The notes under the pieces were generated by a model. It worked only from the letters and a program-made list of their open reading frames with translations. It was not told where the DNA came from and searched no databases. The position numbers and the translations under genes are program-made. A stretch of DNA of 64,000 nucleotides. Origin: Methylomonas koyamae (GTDB lineage Bacteria; Pseudomonadota; Gammaproteobacteria; Methylococcales; Methylomonadaceae). The stretch is from the NCBI RefSeq assembly GCF_006483455.1, contig NZ_PPPU01000005.1, positions 62,001 to 126,000 of the forward strand, in the 5' to 3' direction. This document shows positions 33,003 through 45,157 of this stretch, in pieces. How positions within the stretch are numbered: position 1 is the first letter of the stretch; every line of letters starts with the position of its first letter.

Positions 33003-35576
33003 ATGCGAATGGATAAATTAACCAGTAAATTTCAACAGGCTCTCGGCGACGCGCAAAGTCTGGCGCTCGGCAAAGACCACCAATTCATTGAGCCGTTGCA
33101 TGTCATGCAGGCCTTGATCGACCAGGAAGGCGGCAGTATCAAACCTTTGTTGCAGCAGGTCGGGGTTCAGGTCAACGCCTTGCGCAACGATCTGTTGAAA
33201 GAGATCGACCGTTTGGCCAGCGTTTCAGGCGCCGGCGGCGATGTGCAAATTTCCAATGAATTGTCGCGGACGCTGAATTTGACCGACAAATTGGCGCAAA
33301 AACGCAAAGACGCCTACATCTCCAGCGAACTGTTCCTGTTGGCGGCGCTGGACACCAACGGAACCTTGCAGAACCTGCTGAAAAAGGCCGGCGTCACCGC
33401 ATCGGCCGTCGAAAAAGCCATCGACAACATGCGCGGCGGTCAGAACGTCAACGATGCCAATGCCGAAGACCAGCGCCAGGCTTTAAAAAAATACACGATC
33501 AATCTGACCGAGCGGGCCGAGCAAGGCAAGCTGGATCCGGTGATCGGCCGCGACGACGAAATCCGCCGCACGATACAAGTCTTGCAACGCCGCACCAAGA
33601 ACAATCCGGTGTTGATCGGCGAGCCCGGCGTCGGTAAAACTGCGATCGTCGAAGGCCTGGCCCAACGCATCGTCAACGGCGAGGTGCCGGAAGGCATCAA
33701 GGGCAAGCAATTGTTGTCGCTGGACATGGCCGCGCTGATCGCTGGCGCCAAATTCCGCGGCGAGTTCGAGGAGCGCCTGAAAGCGGTCTTGAACGACATC
33801 GCCAAGCTGGAAGGCCAGGTGATTCTGTTCATCGACGAGTTGCATACCATGGTCGGCGCCGGCAAAGCCGAAGGCGCGATGGACGCCGGCAATATGCTCA
33901 AGCCTGCCCTGGCGCGCGGCGAGCTGCATTGCGTGGGTGCGACGACGCTGGACGAATACCGCCAATACATCGAAAAGGACGCCGCATTGGAACGCCGTTT
34001 TCAAAAAGTCTTGGTCGACGAGCCCAGCGTCGAAGACACCATCGCCATCCTGCGCGGCTTAAAGGAACGTTACGAAATCCACCACAGCGTCGACATTACC
34101 GACCCGGCCATCGTCGCCGCGGCGATGCTGTCGCACCGTTATATCTCCGACCGGCAATTGCCGGACAAGGCCATCGATCTGATCGACGAAGCCGCCAGCC
34201 GGATTCGGATGGAAATGGATTCCAAACCGGAAGCGATGGATAAACTCGACCGCCGCCTGATTCAGCTGAAAATCGAACGCGAGGCGATGAAAAACGAAAG
34301 CGACCCAGCCTCGAAAAAGCGCCTGGAAACCTTGCAGGAAGACATTGCCGAGCTGGAGAAAGAATATTCCGATCTCGACGAAATCTGGAAAGCTGAAAAG
34401 GCGGCGCTGCAAGGCACGGCCACCATCAAAGAGCGGCTGGAACACGCTCGCCTGGAGTTGGAAGCTGCCCGCCGCAATCAGGATTACACCCGGATGTCGG
34501 AGCTGCAATACGGCGAGATTCCGAAACTGGAGAAGGAGCTGGACTTGGCATCGCAAGCCGAAATGCAGGAAGCCAAATTATTGCGCAGCAAAGTCACGGA
34601 TGAGGAAATCGCCGAAGTCGTATCGAAATGGACCGGCATCCCGGTCTCGAAAATGATGGAAGGCGAGCGGGAAAAACTGTTGCGGATGGAAGAAGAATTG
34701 GGCAAACGCGTGATTGGCCAAACGGAAGCCTTGAAAGCCGTCAGCAATGCGATCCGCCGCTCCCGCGCCGGGCTTTCCGACCCGAACCGGCCGAACGGTT
34801 CGTTCCTGTTTTTGGGGCCGACCGGCGTCGGTAAAACCGAGTTGTGCAAGGCCTTGGCCGAATTCATGTTTGACACCGAAGAAGCCATGGTCCGCATCGA
34901 TATGTCGGAATTCATGGAGAAACATTCGGTCGCGCGTTTGATCGGTGCACCGCCGGGTTACGTCGGCTACGAAGAAGGCGGTTACCTGACCGAAGCCGTG
35001 CGCCGTAAGCCCTACTCTGTGATCCTGCTCGACGAGATCGAAAAAGCCCACAACGACGTGTTCAATGTCTTGCTGCAAGTGTTGGACGACGGCCGACTGA
35101 CCGACGGCCAGGGCCGCACCGTGGATTTCAAGAACACGGTGGTGGTGATGACGTCCAACCTGGGCTCCAGCGTGATTCAGGAACTGGCGGGCGAAGACAA
35201 CTATGCCGAAATGAAAGACGCGGTAATGGACATCGTCGGCCAGCATTTCCGGCCGGAATTCATCAACCGGGTCGACGAGGCCGTGGTGTTCCATCCGCTG
35301 GAACAAGACCAGATTCGGGCAATCTGCAAAATCCAGATCGATTTGCTGCGCCGTCGTCTGCAAGAGAAGGAGATCGGCTTGGCCGTCAGCGAACCGGCCT
35401 TGGATCTACTCGGCGAGGCCGGCTTCGATCCGGTCTACGGTGCACGGCCATTGAAACGGGCGATACAACGCCAATTGGAAAATCCGTTGGCTAACGAAAT
35501 ATTGGCCGGCCGTTTCTTGCCGGGCAATACGATAAAAATCGATGTTGCCAACGACGGCCTGACCTTCAGCAAATAA
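33003..35576 (+). CDS. clpB: ClpB disaggregase
   Basis: An 857-residue Hsp100 chaperone. It has an N-domain (1-145), a first AAA+ module with [15 protein letters not shown] and [14 protein letters not shown], a coiled-coil middle domain (about 405-530) and a second module with [19 protein letters not shown] and [11 protein letters not shown]. It solubilises protein aggregates with DnaK. The start [11 protein letters not shown] agrees with the family. A heat-shock promoter precedes it. Confidence 0.97.
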   Translation: MRMDKLTSKFQQALGDAQSLALGKDHQFIEPLHVMQALIDQEGGSIKPLLQQVGVQVNALRNDLLKEIDRLASVSGAGGDVQISNELSRTLNLTDKLAQKRKDAYISSELFLLAALDTNGTLQNLLKKAGVTASAVEKAIDNMRGGQNVNDANAEDQRQALKKYTINLTERAEQGKLDPVIGRDDEIRRTIQVLQRRTKNNPVLIGEPGVGKTAIVEGLAQRIVNGEVPEGIKGKQLLSLDMAALIAGAKFRGEFEERLKAVLNDIAKLEGQVILFIDELHTMVGAGKAEGAMDAGNMLKPALARGELHCVGATTLDEYRQYIEKDAALERRFQKVLVDEPSVEDTIAILRGLKERYEIHHSVDITDPAIVAAAMLSHRYISDRQLPDKAIDLIDEAASRIRMEMDSKPEAMDKLDRRLIQLKIEREAMKNESDPASKKRLETLQEDIAELEKEYSDLDEIWKAEKAALQGTATIKERLEHARLELEAARRNQDYTRMSELQYGEIPKLEKELDLASQAEMQEAKLLRSKVTDEEIAEVVSKWTGIPVSKMMEGEREKLLRMEEELGKRVIGQTEALKAVSNAIRRSRAGLSDPNRPNGSFLFLGPTGVGKTELCKALAEFMFDTEEAMVRIDMSEFMEKHSVARLIGAPPGYVGYEEGGYLTEAVRRKPYSVILLDEIEKAHNDVFNVLLQVLDDGRLTDGQGRTVDFKNTVVVMTSNLGSSVIQELAGEDNYAEMKDAVMDIVGQHFRPEFINRVDEAVVFHPLEQDQIRAICKIQIDLLRRRLQEKEIGLAVSEPALDLLGEAGFDPVYGARPLKRAIQRQLENPLANEILAGRFLPGNTIKIDVANDGLTFSK

Positions 35577-35577
35577 G

Positions 35578-35619
35578 CCCGCCGCGCCGGCCCGGATTCA
35601 AGTCCGGGCCGACGCGGGT
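35578..35619 (+). terminator. GC-rich hairpin between clpB and the oxidoreductase gene
   Basis: GGCCCGGA (35589-35596) pairs with TCCGGGCC (35603-35610), extended outward by CCCG/CGGG-type pairs. No long U-run follows. It is probably a shared terminator for the convergent genes. Confidence 0.55.
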
Positions 35620-35623
35620 TCCG

Positions 35624-36640
35624 CTAAATTTTTACCGTCCGCCCTTCGGCGGCCGCTTGCAACGCAGCGACAATCGTCCGGCAATTGTCGCGGGCATCGT
35701 CGAACGACAATTGCGGCGGCTTGCCGTTTAGCACGCAATCGCTGAAATGTTCGATCTCCAAACGAAAATGGTTCGCTGCCGGCATCCGTTCTTCGGCGAA
35801 GCGGCCGTCCTCGGTCCACCAGGAAATAATCGGAATATCGCCCGGCAATTGCCAGACGACGTGGCATTTTATGCCGCCCCGGGTGCCGATGATCTCGTAT
35901 TCGCAACGTCGCGCCCGCTCGAAACTGAAATCGAAGTGGCCAAATTTGCCGTCTCCAAAATCCAGCACCCCGCTGGTGGTAATGTCGGCACCGCTTTCGA
36001 CATACTTGGATAAAGCAGTAACCGTGCGCGGCGCCTGCTGAAAAAACATCCGCAACGAATGGATCGCATAACAGCCGATATCCCACATCGCACCGCCGCC
36101 GCGCGAAACATCCTCCGCCAACCGGTACATCCGCGCCGGCCGCATCATGAACGAATAGCTAGCTCGTACCGAACGCACCTCGCCGATCAAGCCGGAGCCG
36201 ATCAATTCCAATACCCGAGCATGCTGCGGATGGAAACGGTACATAAACCCTTCCATGACCGTCACCCGATAGCGGCGGGCAGCGGTTTCGATGGCATCGA
36301 TGTCGGCCACGGTCAAAGCCATCGGTTTTTCGCAGAGTACGTGTTTGCGGTGCTCGATGGCTCGTAGGGTCCATTCCGCGTGTTCGTGGTTGGCCATCGG
36401 CAAATATATGGCTTGCACGTCGTCGTCGTTGAGCAGGCTGTCCAAATTGTCGTAACTTTGAATATTGGGATGGCAAGGAGCGTATTGGGCCAAAGTTTGC
36501 GCGGCGGCTCCCGGCCGCCGGCTGGCTATCCCGACCAATTCGGAATTCTGAGCCTCGACTATAGCCGGCAGCAGGCGCTCGTTGATACGCGCCGCCCCGA
36601 GTATTCCCCAGCGCAGCTTGGCTTGATCTTGGTTATTCAT
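35624..36640 (-). CDS. Gfo/Idh/MocA-family oxidoreductase
   Basis: A 338-residue NAD(P)-dependent enzyme. The N-terminal Rossmann motif is GILGAARINERLLPAI. KHVLCEKPMALT carries the catalytic Lys of the EKP motif, and the C-terminal substrate domain has GGGAMWDIGCYAIHSLRMFF, as in the D-xylose/trans-dihydrodiol dehydrogenase branch. The substrate is likely a sugar or inositol derivative, not resolvable from sequence. It is convergent with clpB. Confidence 0.9.
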   Translation of the reverse strand: MNNQDQAKLRWGILGAARINERLLPAIVEAQNSELVGIASRRPGAAAQTLAQYAPCHPNIQSYDNLDSLLNDDDVQAIYLPMANHEHAEWTLRAIEHRKHVLCEKPMALTVADIDAIETAARRYRVTVMEGFMYRFHPQHARVLELIGSGLIGEVRSVRASYSFMMRPARMYRLAEDVSRGGGAMWDIGCYAIHSLRMFFQQAPRTVTALSKYVESGADITTSGVLDFGDGKFGHFDFSFERARRCEYEIIGTRGGIKCHVVWQLPGDIPIISWWTEDGRFAEERMPAANHFRLEIEHFSDCVLNGKPPQLSFDDARDNCRTIVAALQAAAEGRTVKI

Positions 36641-36810
36641 GGCGATTACCTTTTACTGATATTCTTAAGCAGTAACAGATTAGCAGCTTGTTTAACAGCC
36701 GCAAACGCGGCTGGAAAAAAGTCTTCCGCGGCAAGCAAACGATTGTCCGAAAACGTGGCGCCAAGTGCGGCGACTAAAACATCACTCGGCAACTGAAAAA
36801 ACGCCAGGCA

Positions 36811-36845
36811 CAAAAAAGGCCCGGACGTTTCCATCCGGGCCTTTT
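36811..36845 (-). terminator. Intrinsic terminator after rpsT
   Basis: AAAAGGCCCGGA (36814-36825) pairs with TCCGGGCCTTTT (36834-36845) across an eight-base loop. Transcribed from the minus strand it ends in a U-run, 26 bases after rpsT. Confidence 0.88.
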
Positions 36846-36870
36846 GCAATCGATTATGCCTAAACCAAAA

Positions 36871-37134
36871 TTAAGCCATGGCGCGCAGTCTGTTATTCAA
36901 TCTGCTTTTACCGCGGGCGGCTTTATTTTTGTGGATCAAGCCTTTGTTGACGGCTGAATCGATAACAGGGACAGCCACTTTGAACGCGGCTTGCGCTTGC
37001 TCTTTATCGCCTGCTCTAACAGCGGCGATCACTTTTTTGATGAAAGTGCGTAAGTTGCTGCGCTGTCCGGCATTGCGAATACGGCTTTTCTCTGCCTGAC
37101 GCGCTCTTTTTCTAGCTTGTGGTGAATTCGCCAT
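36871..37134 (-). CDS. rpsT: 30S ribosomal protein S20
   Basis: An 87-residue S20 with [18 protein letters not shown] at the start and [16 protein letters not shown] near the end, binding 16S rRNA. It is divergent from murJ, the usual neighbour in proteobacteria. Confidence 0.97.
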   Translation of the reverse strand: MANSPQARKRARQAEKSRIRNAGQRSNLRTFIKKVIAAVRAGDKEQAQAAFKVAVPVIDSAVNKGLIHKNKAARGKSRLNNRLRAMA

Positions 37135-37234
37135 AGTCTATCAATTTGTTTCAGTGAATTTGGAACCGCATATTATCTTTTTGAATGCTATGATTGTCAA
37201 ATTTTTAGCTGCGTCTGAATAGACGGGAAGATTC

Positions 37235-38782
37235 GTGAGTAAACAGCTTTTCAAATCAACCGCCATTGTCGGCAGTATGACATTGATTTCGCGGTTGATG
37301 GGCTTCGCCAGAGACATGCTGTTCGCCAATATTTTCGGGGTTAATGCTGCCACCGATGCTTTCTTCGTCGCGTTCCGGATTCCCAATTTTTTACGCCGTT
37401 TATTTGCCGAAGGCGCTTTCGCTCAAGCCTTCGTACCGCTGCTGTCCGATCACCATCAAAAAGGTACTAGAGAAGCATTACGCCAGTTCATAGACCGCAG
37501 CTCAGGCACCTTGGCAGCCCTACTGGCTCTGGTCGCGCTAGCCGGAGTCGTTGCAGCCCCCTTGTTAATCCTGGTGTTTGCGCCGGGATTTTTGTGGGAA
37601 GGCAGCCAATACGAGTTGACCGTACAAATGCTGCGCATCACATTTCCTTACCTGTTTTTCGTCACATTGGTCGCTTTTGCCGGCGCAATATTGAATGCCC
37701 AAGGCCGATTTGCGGTTCCGGCTTTGACACCGGTGATCTTGAACCTCGCGATGATCGCTGCCGCAATCTGGCTGGCACCGCTAATGGACCAACCGATTGT
37801 CGCGCTGGCCTGGGGCGTACTCGCCGCCGGCGCCATCCAGTTGGCATTTCAAATTCCGCCGTTATTACGCCTCGGCCTACTACCGCGGCCACGCTGGGCC
37901 TACCGCGACCCGGACGTAAGACGCATGCTGACGCGGATGCCGTCGGCTATTTTCGGCGTCTCGGTGGTGCAGGTCAACTTGCTGTTTGGCACTTTGGTAG
38001 CTTCTTTTCTGGCTCCGGGCAGCGTGTCCTGGCTGTATTACTCAGACCGCCTGGTCGAATTCCCGCTTGGAATCCTCGGCATTGCCGTCGCTACCGTGAT
38101 TTTGCCGCATCTGTCGGCACATCATGCCACGTCGGACCAGCTTGGATTTTCCAAGGCATTGGATTGGGGCTTGAAACTGACACTACTAATTGGCATGCCG
38201 GCCACTTTGGGATTGGCATTTCTGGCCGAACCTTTACTTTCCACCTTGTTCCAATACAACGAATTCGACAGTGGCGACGTCAAGATGGCTGGCCGCAGCC
38301 TGATCGCGTATTCCCTGGGCTTGTTGGCTTTTATGCTAATTAAAGTGCTGGCCCCCGGCTTTACCTCCCGCCACGACACCCGCACACCGACAAGATTCGG
38401 GGGGTATTCGATGCTTGCCAATGTGGCCTTCAACTTGATTTTGGTCTGGCCTTTGGCTCATGCCGGAGTCGCCTTGGCGACCACCTTATCCGCCTATCTC
38501 AACGCACTGCTATTGTTACGCAACCTGGTTACGACGCGCATTTACCAACCTTGCGCCGGTTGGTACGGTTATATTGGACGGATTGTGGCGGCCAATGCAG
38601 CCATGTCGGCATTTTTGTACTATTTTGTCGATGCCGGCTTATGGCTGAATTGGAACGCCGCTCAACGCGGCCTGAACTTGGCGGCAACAATCGGCTTGGC
38701 AATAATCGTTTACGGCAGCGCTCTGCTACTATCCGGTTTCCGCCCGCGGCATATCGGATTCCGAGAATCGGTCACGGCTTGA
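37235..38782 (+). CDS. murJ: Lipid II flippase MurJ
   Basis: A 515-residue membrane protein of the MATE-like MurJ/MviN family with about 14 helices. RLMGFARDMLFANIFG and AFFVAFRIPNFLRRLFAEGAFAQAFVPLL are family hallmarks with the essential Arg residues. It starts with GTG at 37235; no better start is available. It flips lipid II for peptidoglycan synthesis. Confidence 0.95.
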   Translation: MSKQLFKSTAIVGSMTLISRLMGFARDMLFANIFGVNAATDAFFVAFRIPNFLRRLFAEGAFAQAFVPLLSDHHQKGTREALRQFIDRSSGTLAALLALVALAGVVAAPLLILVFAPGFLWEGSQYELTVQMLRITFPYLFFVTLVAFAGAILNAQGRFAVPALTPVILNLAMIAAAIWLAPLMDQPIVALAWGVLAAGAIQLAFQIPPLLRLGLLPRPRWAYRDPDVRRMLTRMPSAIFGVSVVQVNLLFGTLVASFLAPGSVSWLYYSDRLVEFPLGILGIAVATVILPHLSAHHATSDQLGFSKALDWGLKLTLLIGMPATLGLAFLAEPLLSTLFQYNEFDSGDVKMAGRSLIAYSLGLLAFMLIKVLAPGFTSRHDTRTPTRFGGYSMLANVAFNLILVWPLAHAGVALATTLSAYLNALLLLRNLVTTRIYQPCAGWYGYIGRIVAANAAMSAFLYYFVDAGLWLNWNAAQRGLNLAATIGLAIIVYGSALLLSGFRPRHIGFRESVTA

Positions 38783-38867
38783 GATTTAATCCGCCGCCAC
38801 CATTGTCATGTAGAATGCGCTGCCAACAGCGGTTTCCATCACGATACAATTTATTTTTCAGTAAGCT

Positions 38868-39695
38868 ATGAACACTAAAACAATCGGCTTTATCGGCGGC
38901 GGCAACATGGCAACCAGCTTGATGCGCGGCCTGATAGCCAGTGGCCACTCGCCCCAGCAAATCTGGGTATCCGATGCCGCTCCCGACATCCTGAAGTCCC
39001 ACGCCGATCAATTGCACGTCAATATTTCCGCCGATAACGCTAATATCGCCAACGAAGCCGACGTCGTGGTTCTGGCGGTCAAACCGCAGATTCTGCGAGA
39101 CGTCTGCTTGCAAATCGCACCGCAACTGAAACAAAAGAACGTTCTGGTAGTGTCGATCGCCGCCGGCATCGGTCAACAAAGCTTGGCGCTATGGCTGGGC
39201 GCAAACACCGCCATCGTCCGTTGCATGCCCAACACCCCGGCTTTGGTTCAAACCGGTGCCACGGCATTGCACGCCAATCCGCAAGTCAACGAGGAACAGA
39301 AAGACCTGGCCGAGAACATCCTGCGCGCCGTCGGCTTGACGTTATGGTTCGGGGACGAGGCCAAACTCGACGCCGTTACTGCCGTCTCCGGCAGCGGCCC
39401 GGCCTATTTTTTTCTGTTAATGGAAGCGATGGAGCAGGCCGCTTTGGAACTGGGTCTGGACGAACATTCCGCGCGTTTATTAATTCAGCAAACTGCGTTG
39501 GGCGCGGCGAAAATCGCCCTGGAATCCGCCGAATCTCCGGCACAACTGCGGGCCCGAGTAACATCGCCAGGCGGTACAACGCAGCGAGCCGTCGAGACCT
39601 TTCTGCAACACGGCTTCGTCGATTTGGTATCGAAAGCCCTGCATGCCGCCAGGGACCGCTCGATTGAAATGTCAAAACAACTCGGAGCCGACTGA
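38868..39695 (+). CDS. proC: Pyrroline-5-carboxylate reductase
   Basis: A 275-residue NAD(P)H enzyme of proline synthesis. The nucleotide motif GFIGGGNMATSLMRGLI is at the N-terminus, VKPQ is at about residue 69, and the signature AVSGSGPAYFFLLMEAMEQAALELGL is near residue 170. Its stop overlaps the start of the YggT gene by one base. Confidence 0.96.
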   Translation: MNTKTIGFIGGGNMATSLMRGLIASGHSPQQIWVSDAAPDILKSHADQLHVNISADNANIANEADVVVLAVKPQILRDVCLQIAPQLKQKNVLVVSIAAGIGQQSLALWLGANTAIVRCMPNTPALVQTGATALHANPQVNEEQKDLAENILRAVGLTLWFGDEAKLDAVTAVSGSGPAYFFLLMEAMEQAALELGLDEHSARLLIQQTALGAAKIALESAESPAQLRARVTSPGGTTQRAVETFLQHGFVDLVSKALHAARDRSIEMSKQLGAD

Positions 39696-40270
39696 TGGGC
39701 AGTAACTACATGACAGATCCCTTGGTGTTTTTGATCGACACCCTGTTCTCGCTCTACATCCTGGCGGTCGCTTTGCGGTTTTTGCTGCAATGGACCCAAG
39801 CCGATTTTTACAATCCGATTTCGCAGTTTCTGGTCAAAATCACCCATCCGCCGTTAAGGATCATGCGGCGCTTTATCCCGGCGATCGGCCGTATCGACAG
39901 TTCCTCGCTGGTTCTGGCTCTGGTACTGCAAATGATCGCCAATTTTTCGATTCTGGCACTGAAGAGTTTATCGATCAGCGTAGTCGCTTTGCTGTTGCTG
40001 TCGTTTACCGACCTAGTAAAAATGCTGTTGGACATTTTTGTCTACGCCATTTTTGCCGCAGCGATCCTGAGCTGGTTCGCAGCGGGCAGTTACAGCAGCG
40101 CCTCATCGATCTTGTACAGTTTGACCGAACCGCTGCTGAACGTTTGCCGCAGAGTATTGCCCGATTTAGGCGGCATTGACTTGTCGCCTTTGGCAGCACT
40201 GGTGTTGTTGCAACTGGCAAAAATGATGATATTACCGCCATTACATCAGCTGGCCACGATCTTGGGCTAG
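39695..40270 (+). CDS. YggT-family membrane protein
   Basis: A 191-residue protein with two YGGT repeats and about four membrane helices: LYILAVALRFLLQWTQADFYNPISQFLVKITHPPLRIMRRFIP and a later VYAIFAAAILSWFAAG with EPLLNVCRRVLPDLGGIDLSP. YggT proteins are linked to osmotic or division-related processes, and the gene commonly follows proC. Confidence 0.92.
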   Translation: MGSNYMTDPLVFLIDTLFSLYILAVALRFLLQWTQADFYNPISQFLVKITHPPLRIMRRFIPAIGRIDSSSLVLALVLQMIANFSILALKSLSISVVALLLLSFTDLVKMLLDIFVYAIFAAAILSWFAAGSYSSASSILYSLTEPLLNVCRRVLPDLGGIDLSPLAALVLLQLAKMMILPPLHQLATILG

Positions 40271-40288
40271 GTCGGATCGCCGAAAAAT

Positions 40289-42184
<1,896 letters not shown>

Positions 42185-44689
42185 TTAAAATGGCAAATGA
42201 AGGTCGGGATTCACTTTCAGCAGCAGTTGCCTGAACTGCGCCTGAATTTGCTGCATCGCTTCCTGGGTGTCGGCTTCGAACCGGACGGTCAACACCGGCG
42301 TGGTATTCGAGGCGCGGACCAAGCCCCAGCCATCGGCAAACTCGACGCGCATACCGTCGATATTGACGATTTTCCCGCCCTTGAACTCGGCTTGAGCGAA
42401 CAAGCGTTCCATCAAACCGGCTCCTTCGCCTTCCGCCACCGGCACGTGCAGTTCCGGGGTGTTGATACTGTCGGGCAGCTCGGCAAACAACTCGCCGCTA
42501 CTTCGCATATCGTTGGAAAGGATCTCGACCAGCCGGGCGCAGGCATACAGCGCATCGTCGAAACCGAACCACCGATCGTTGAAAAATATATGGCCGCTCA
42601 TTTCTCCGGCCAGGGCCGCCGCAGTTTCTTTCAGCTTGGCTTTCATCAGCGAATGGCCGCTTTTCCACATCAAGGGCCGACCTCCGCGTTTAACAATCTG
42701 ATCGTGCAAATGCCGGGAGCATTTCACGTCGTAAATGATCTCCGATCCAGGCTTATGCGTCAGCACATCGCGGGCAAACAACATCATTTGCCGGTCCGGC
42801 CAGATAATTTTACCGGTCGAATCCACCACGCCCAAACGGTCGCCGTCGCCGTCGAAAGCCAGGCCGATATCGGCCGCGTAATGTTTGACGGCAGACATCA
42901 AGTCGCTCAGGTTTTCCGGCTTGCTGGGGTCCGGATGGTGATTGGGAAAATTGCCGTCGATCTCGCAAAACAGCTCGACCACTTCGCAACCCAGGGTTTT
43001 CAGCAACATCGGCGCCAACCGTCCGGCCGCACCGTTCCCGCAATCGACGACGACCTTCATCGGTCGCACCAGATGCAGATCTTCCGTAATCATGCCGATA
43101 TATTCGTTGCCGAACAGGCTGTTGCGTTGAATCGAGCCGGGCTCGGTCTGGCTGTAGTCGCCTGCTTCCAGACGCTGTTTCAATTGTTGCAACTTTTCGC
43201 CGGATAAGGTCTCGCCGTTCAAAACCAGTTTGAGGCCGTTGTATTCTTTCGGATTATGGCTGCCGGTCACCATCACGCCGCTAGCGCCTTCGCTGTGGTG
43301 AGCGACAAAGTACAACAGCGGCGTCGGCACCAAACCGATGTCGAGCACATCGCAGCCGCCGGCTGTCAAACCTTGAGCCATGGCATCCGCTAACTCGGGA
43401 CTGGTCAAACGGCCGTCTCGGCCCAACACGATGGTCCTGACCTGCTGTTGCCGAGCCTCGTTCGCCAGCACCAAGCCGATCGCCCGCACCGTTTCTGCCG
43501 TCAGGTCGCGACCGACTACGCCGCGAATGTCGTAAGCTTTAAAAATATCGCCGCTCTTGACCGCGGGCTTGGCAGGCTTTACCTCGGCCGCAGGCGTCAG
43601 CTCGGGCAGACTAACCGGCGCCGAGGACAACGCTATCGGCACGCTGGCGTACTGGTCCGCAGCCGCGGCAGACTTTGAGGGCTCGACAAAATCCATATCG
43701 AACGATTCCTCGAAAAAATCGAAGTCCTCGTCGACTTCGACCGGCTTCTCGGGTTGCTTTTCATGTTCCAGAATGCGTTTGAATTGGGCCAAGGTGGACA
43801 CGATCGGACGCATCTCGTCCAGTTGCACCGGGTAATGCCCCGCACTTTTGCCGGTCATCATATCCTTGGCAGCCTTCAATATACTGCTCTGGTCGTGCCG
43901 CAAATAGTCGGCCAACTTTCGGTAACCGATAAAAAACGCCAGACTCACCAACAACGCCGGGATCAGGATAATGCACAGAAACAGCACCACATCGGCAGGC
44001 TCGGTAGCTTCACCTGTCCACAAATCCAGTTGCCAGCGACTGTTAAGCAACGGCAGGGTCTGGGGATCGTCAAGTTTTGCAGCGGAATTGCCGGCAGTGG
44101 CCAATACGGCACTGTCTTGGCGAACTTCGACAAAACCGCCGCTGAAACTGGTTTTGCCGATTAACAATTGCAATGCATCAGGTTTCAAACTGACCAGTAT
44201 CACGCCGATCGGCTGCTGATCTTTAATGACCAAGCTGGTTATCGCCAGGTGCCGGTGTTCGCCCTCGCCTTGCACCGACGGCTTTTGTTTGGCGGCGAGC
44301 GTCGCCCTGACCATTTCCAAGTCGGCAAACCCCATGTTCGGTGCTTGAGTCAAATCCGGTTCGCTGACATTCGCCGGCAGCAAACGCACTTTCAATGCGT
44401 TCGGGATCACGCTCTGCAATCTGGCTGCCACGCTAATGCGGTTTGCAGCATCCTGCGTCTCGGGGCTGAACACGGCAATTACGTCCGGCGCTAGTGCCAG
44501 GCCATCGACAACGTGTTGCAAGGTGTCGATTTGGGTCGACAAACTGACGGCCATGCCGTTCGCTACGGCTGTAACGCTGGCTTGTTGCGTCTCTGCAACT
44601 TTGGCCGCCGAGAACCAATATGCGCCGCCGCCGGCCAATAAGACCATAAAGACGGCAATGCCGGCGACGATGCTGAATATGCGCCCCAT
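42185..44689 (-). CDS. algC: Phosphomannomutase/phosphoglucomutase with membrane-anchored N-domain
   Basis: An 834-residue protein. The first ~270 residues form a membrane-bound extracytoplasmic region with segments near 7-26 and 235-255, then an acidic linker. The C-terminal ~455 residues are a complete AlgC-type mutase: FKAYDIRGVVG, catalytic-Ser motif GVMVTGSHNPKEYNG, metal-binding AFDGDGDRLGVVD, sugar-binding MSGHIFFNDRWFG and phosphate-binding RASNTTPVLTVR. It makes mannose-1-P and glucose-1-P for polysaccharides. The membrane-anchored form is also known in Pseudomonas. Confidence 0.93.
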   Translation of the reverse strand: MGRIFSIVAGIAVFMVLLAGGGAYWFSAAKVAETQQASVTAVANGMAVSLSTQIDTLQHVVDGLALAPDVIAVFSPETQDAANRISVAARLQSVIPNALKVRLLPANVSEPDLTQAPNMGFADLEMVRATLAAKQKPSVQGEGEHRHLAITSLVIKDQQPIGVILVSLKPDALQLLIGKTSFSGGFVEVRQDSAVLATAGNSAAKLDDPQTLPLLNSRWQLDLWTGEATEPADVVLFLCIILIPALLVSLAFFIGYRKLADYLRHDQSSILKAAKDMMTGKSAGHYPVQLDEMRPIVSTLAQFKRILEHEKQPEKPVEVDEDFDFFEESFDMDFVEPSKSAAAADQYASVPIALSSAPVSLPELTPAAEVKPAKPAVKSGDIFKAYDIRGVVGRDLTAETVRAIGLVLANEARQQQVRTIVLGRDGRLTSPELADAMAQGLTAGGCDVLDIGLVPTPLLYFVAHHSEGASGVMVTGSHNPKEYNGLKLVLNGETLSGEKLQQLKQRLEAGDYSQTEPGSIQRNSLFGNEYIGMITEDLHLVRPMKVVVDCGNGAAGRLAPMLLKTLGCEVVELFCEIDGNFPNHHPDPSKPENLSDLMSAVKHYAADIGLAFDGDGDRLGVVDSTGKIIWPDRQMMLFARDVLTHKPGSEIIYDVKCSRHLHDQIVKRGGRPLMWKSGHSLMKAKLKETAAALAGEMSGHIFFNDRWFGFDDALYACARLVEILSNDMRSSGELFAELPDSINTPELHVPVAEGEGAGLMERLFAQAEFKGGKIVNIDGMRVEFADGWGLVRASNTTPVLTVRFEADTQEAMQQIQAQFRQLLLKVNPDLHLPF

Positions 44690-44701
44690 GGTTGCCCTCG
44701 A

Positions 44702-45157
44702 TCAATGCCGACCGCTATGTCCGAAACCGCCGCTACCGCGATGGCTGGCATCGAATTCGGCAACGCATTCGAATTCCACTTGCGCAACCGGTACGAACAC
44801 CATTTGGGCGATGCGTTCTCCCACTTCGACGGTGAACGGCTCAGCGCCGCGATTCCAACAGGACACGAACACCTGGCCCTGGTAATCCGAATCGATCAAA
44901 CCGACCAGGTTACCCAACACGATGCCATGTTTGTGGCCCAAGCCGGATCGAGGCAGCAGCATTGCCGCCAAATGCGGATCGTCGATATGGATCGCCAGAC
45001 CGGTCGGAATCAATGCAGTCTGGCCGGGCTGCAACGTCAACGCCTGTTCCAGACAGGCGCGCAAATCCAGCCCGGCCGAACCCGGCGTGGCGTAAGCCGG
45101 CAACGGGATCTGCTCGCCCAAGCGTGAATCAAGGATTTTTAATTGGATTTTTCTCAT
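44702..45157 (-). CDS. dut: dUTP diphosphatase
   Basis: I use ATG 45157 ([10 protein letters not shown]), which gives 151 residues and the usual family start. Motifs: [46 protein letters not shown] and [10 protein letters not shown]. It hydrolyses dUTP to dUMP. It overlaps coaBC by 29 bases, as in the conserved coaBC-dut-algC gene order. Confidence 0.96.
   Translation of the reverse strand: MRKIQLKILDSRLGEQIPLPAYATPGSAGLDLRACLEQALTLQPGQTALIPTGLAIHIDDPHLAAMLLPRSGLGHKHGIVLGNLVGLIDSDYQGQVFVSCWNRGAEPFTVEVGERIAQMVFVPVAQVEFECVAEFDASHRGSGGFGHSGRH

Noticed and set aside
36380-36796. 138-residue plus-strand frame across the start of the oxidoreductase gene
   Set aside because: Mostly antisense to the Gfo/Idh/MocA coding region, so a shadow.
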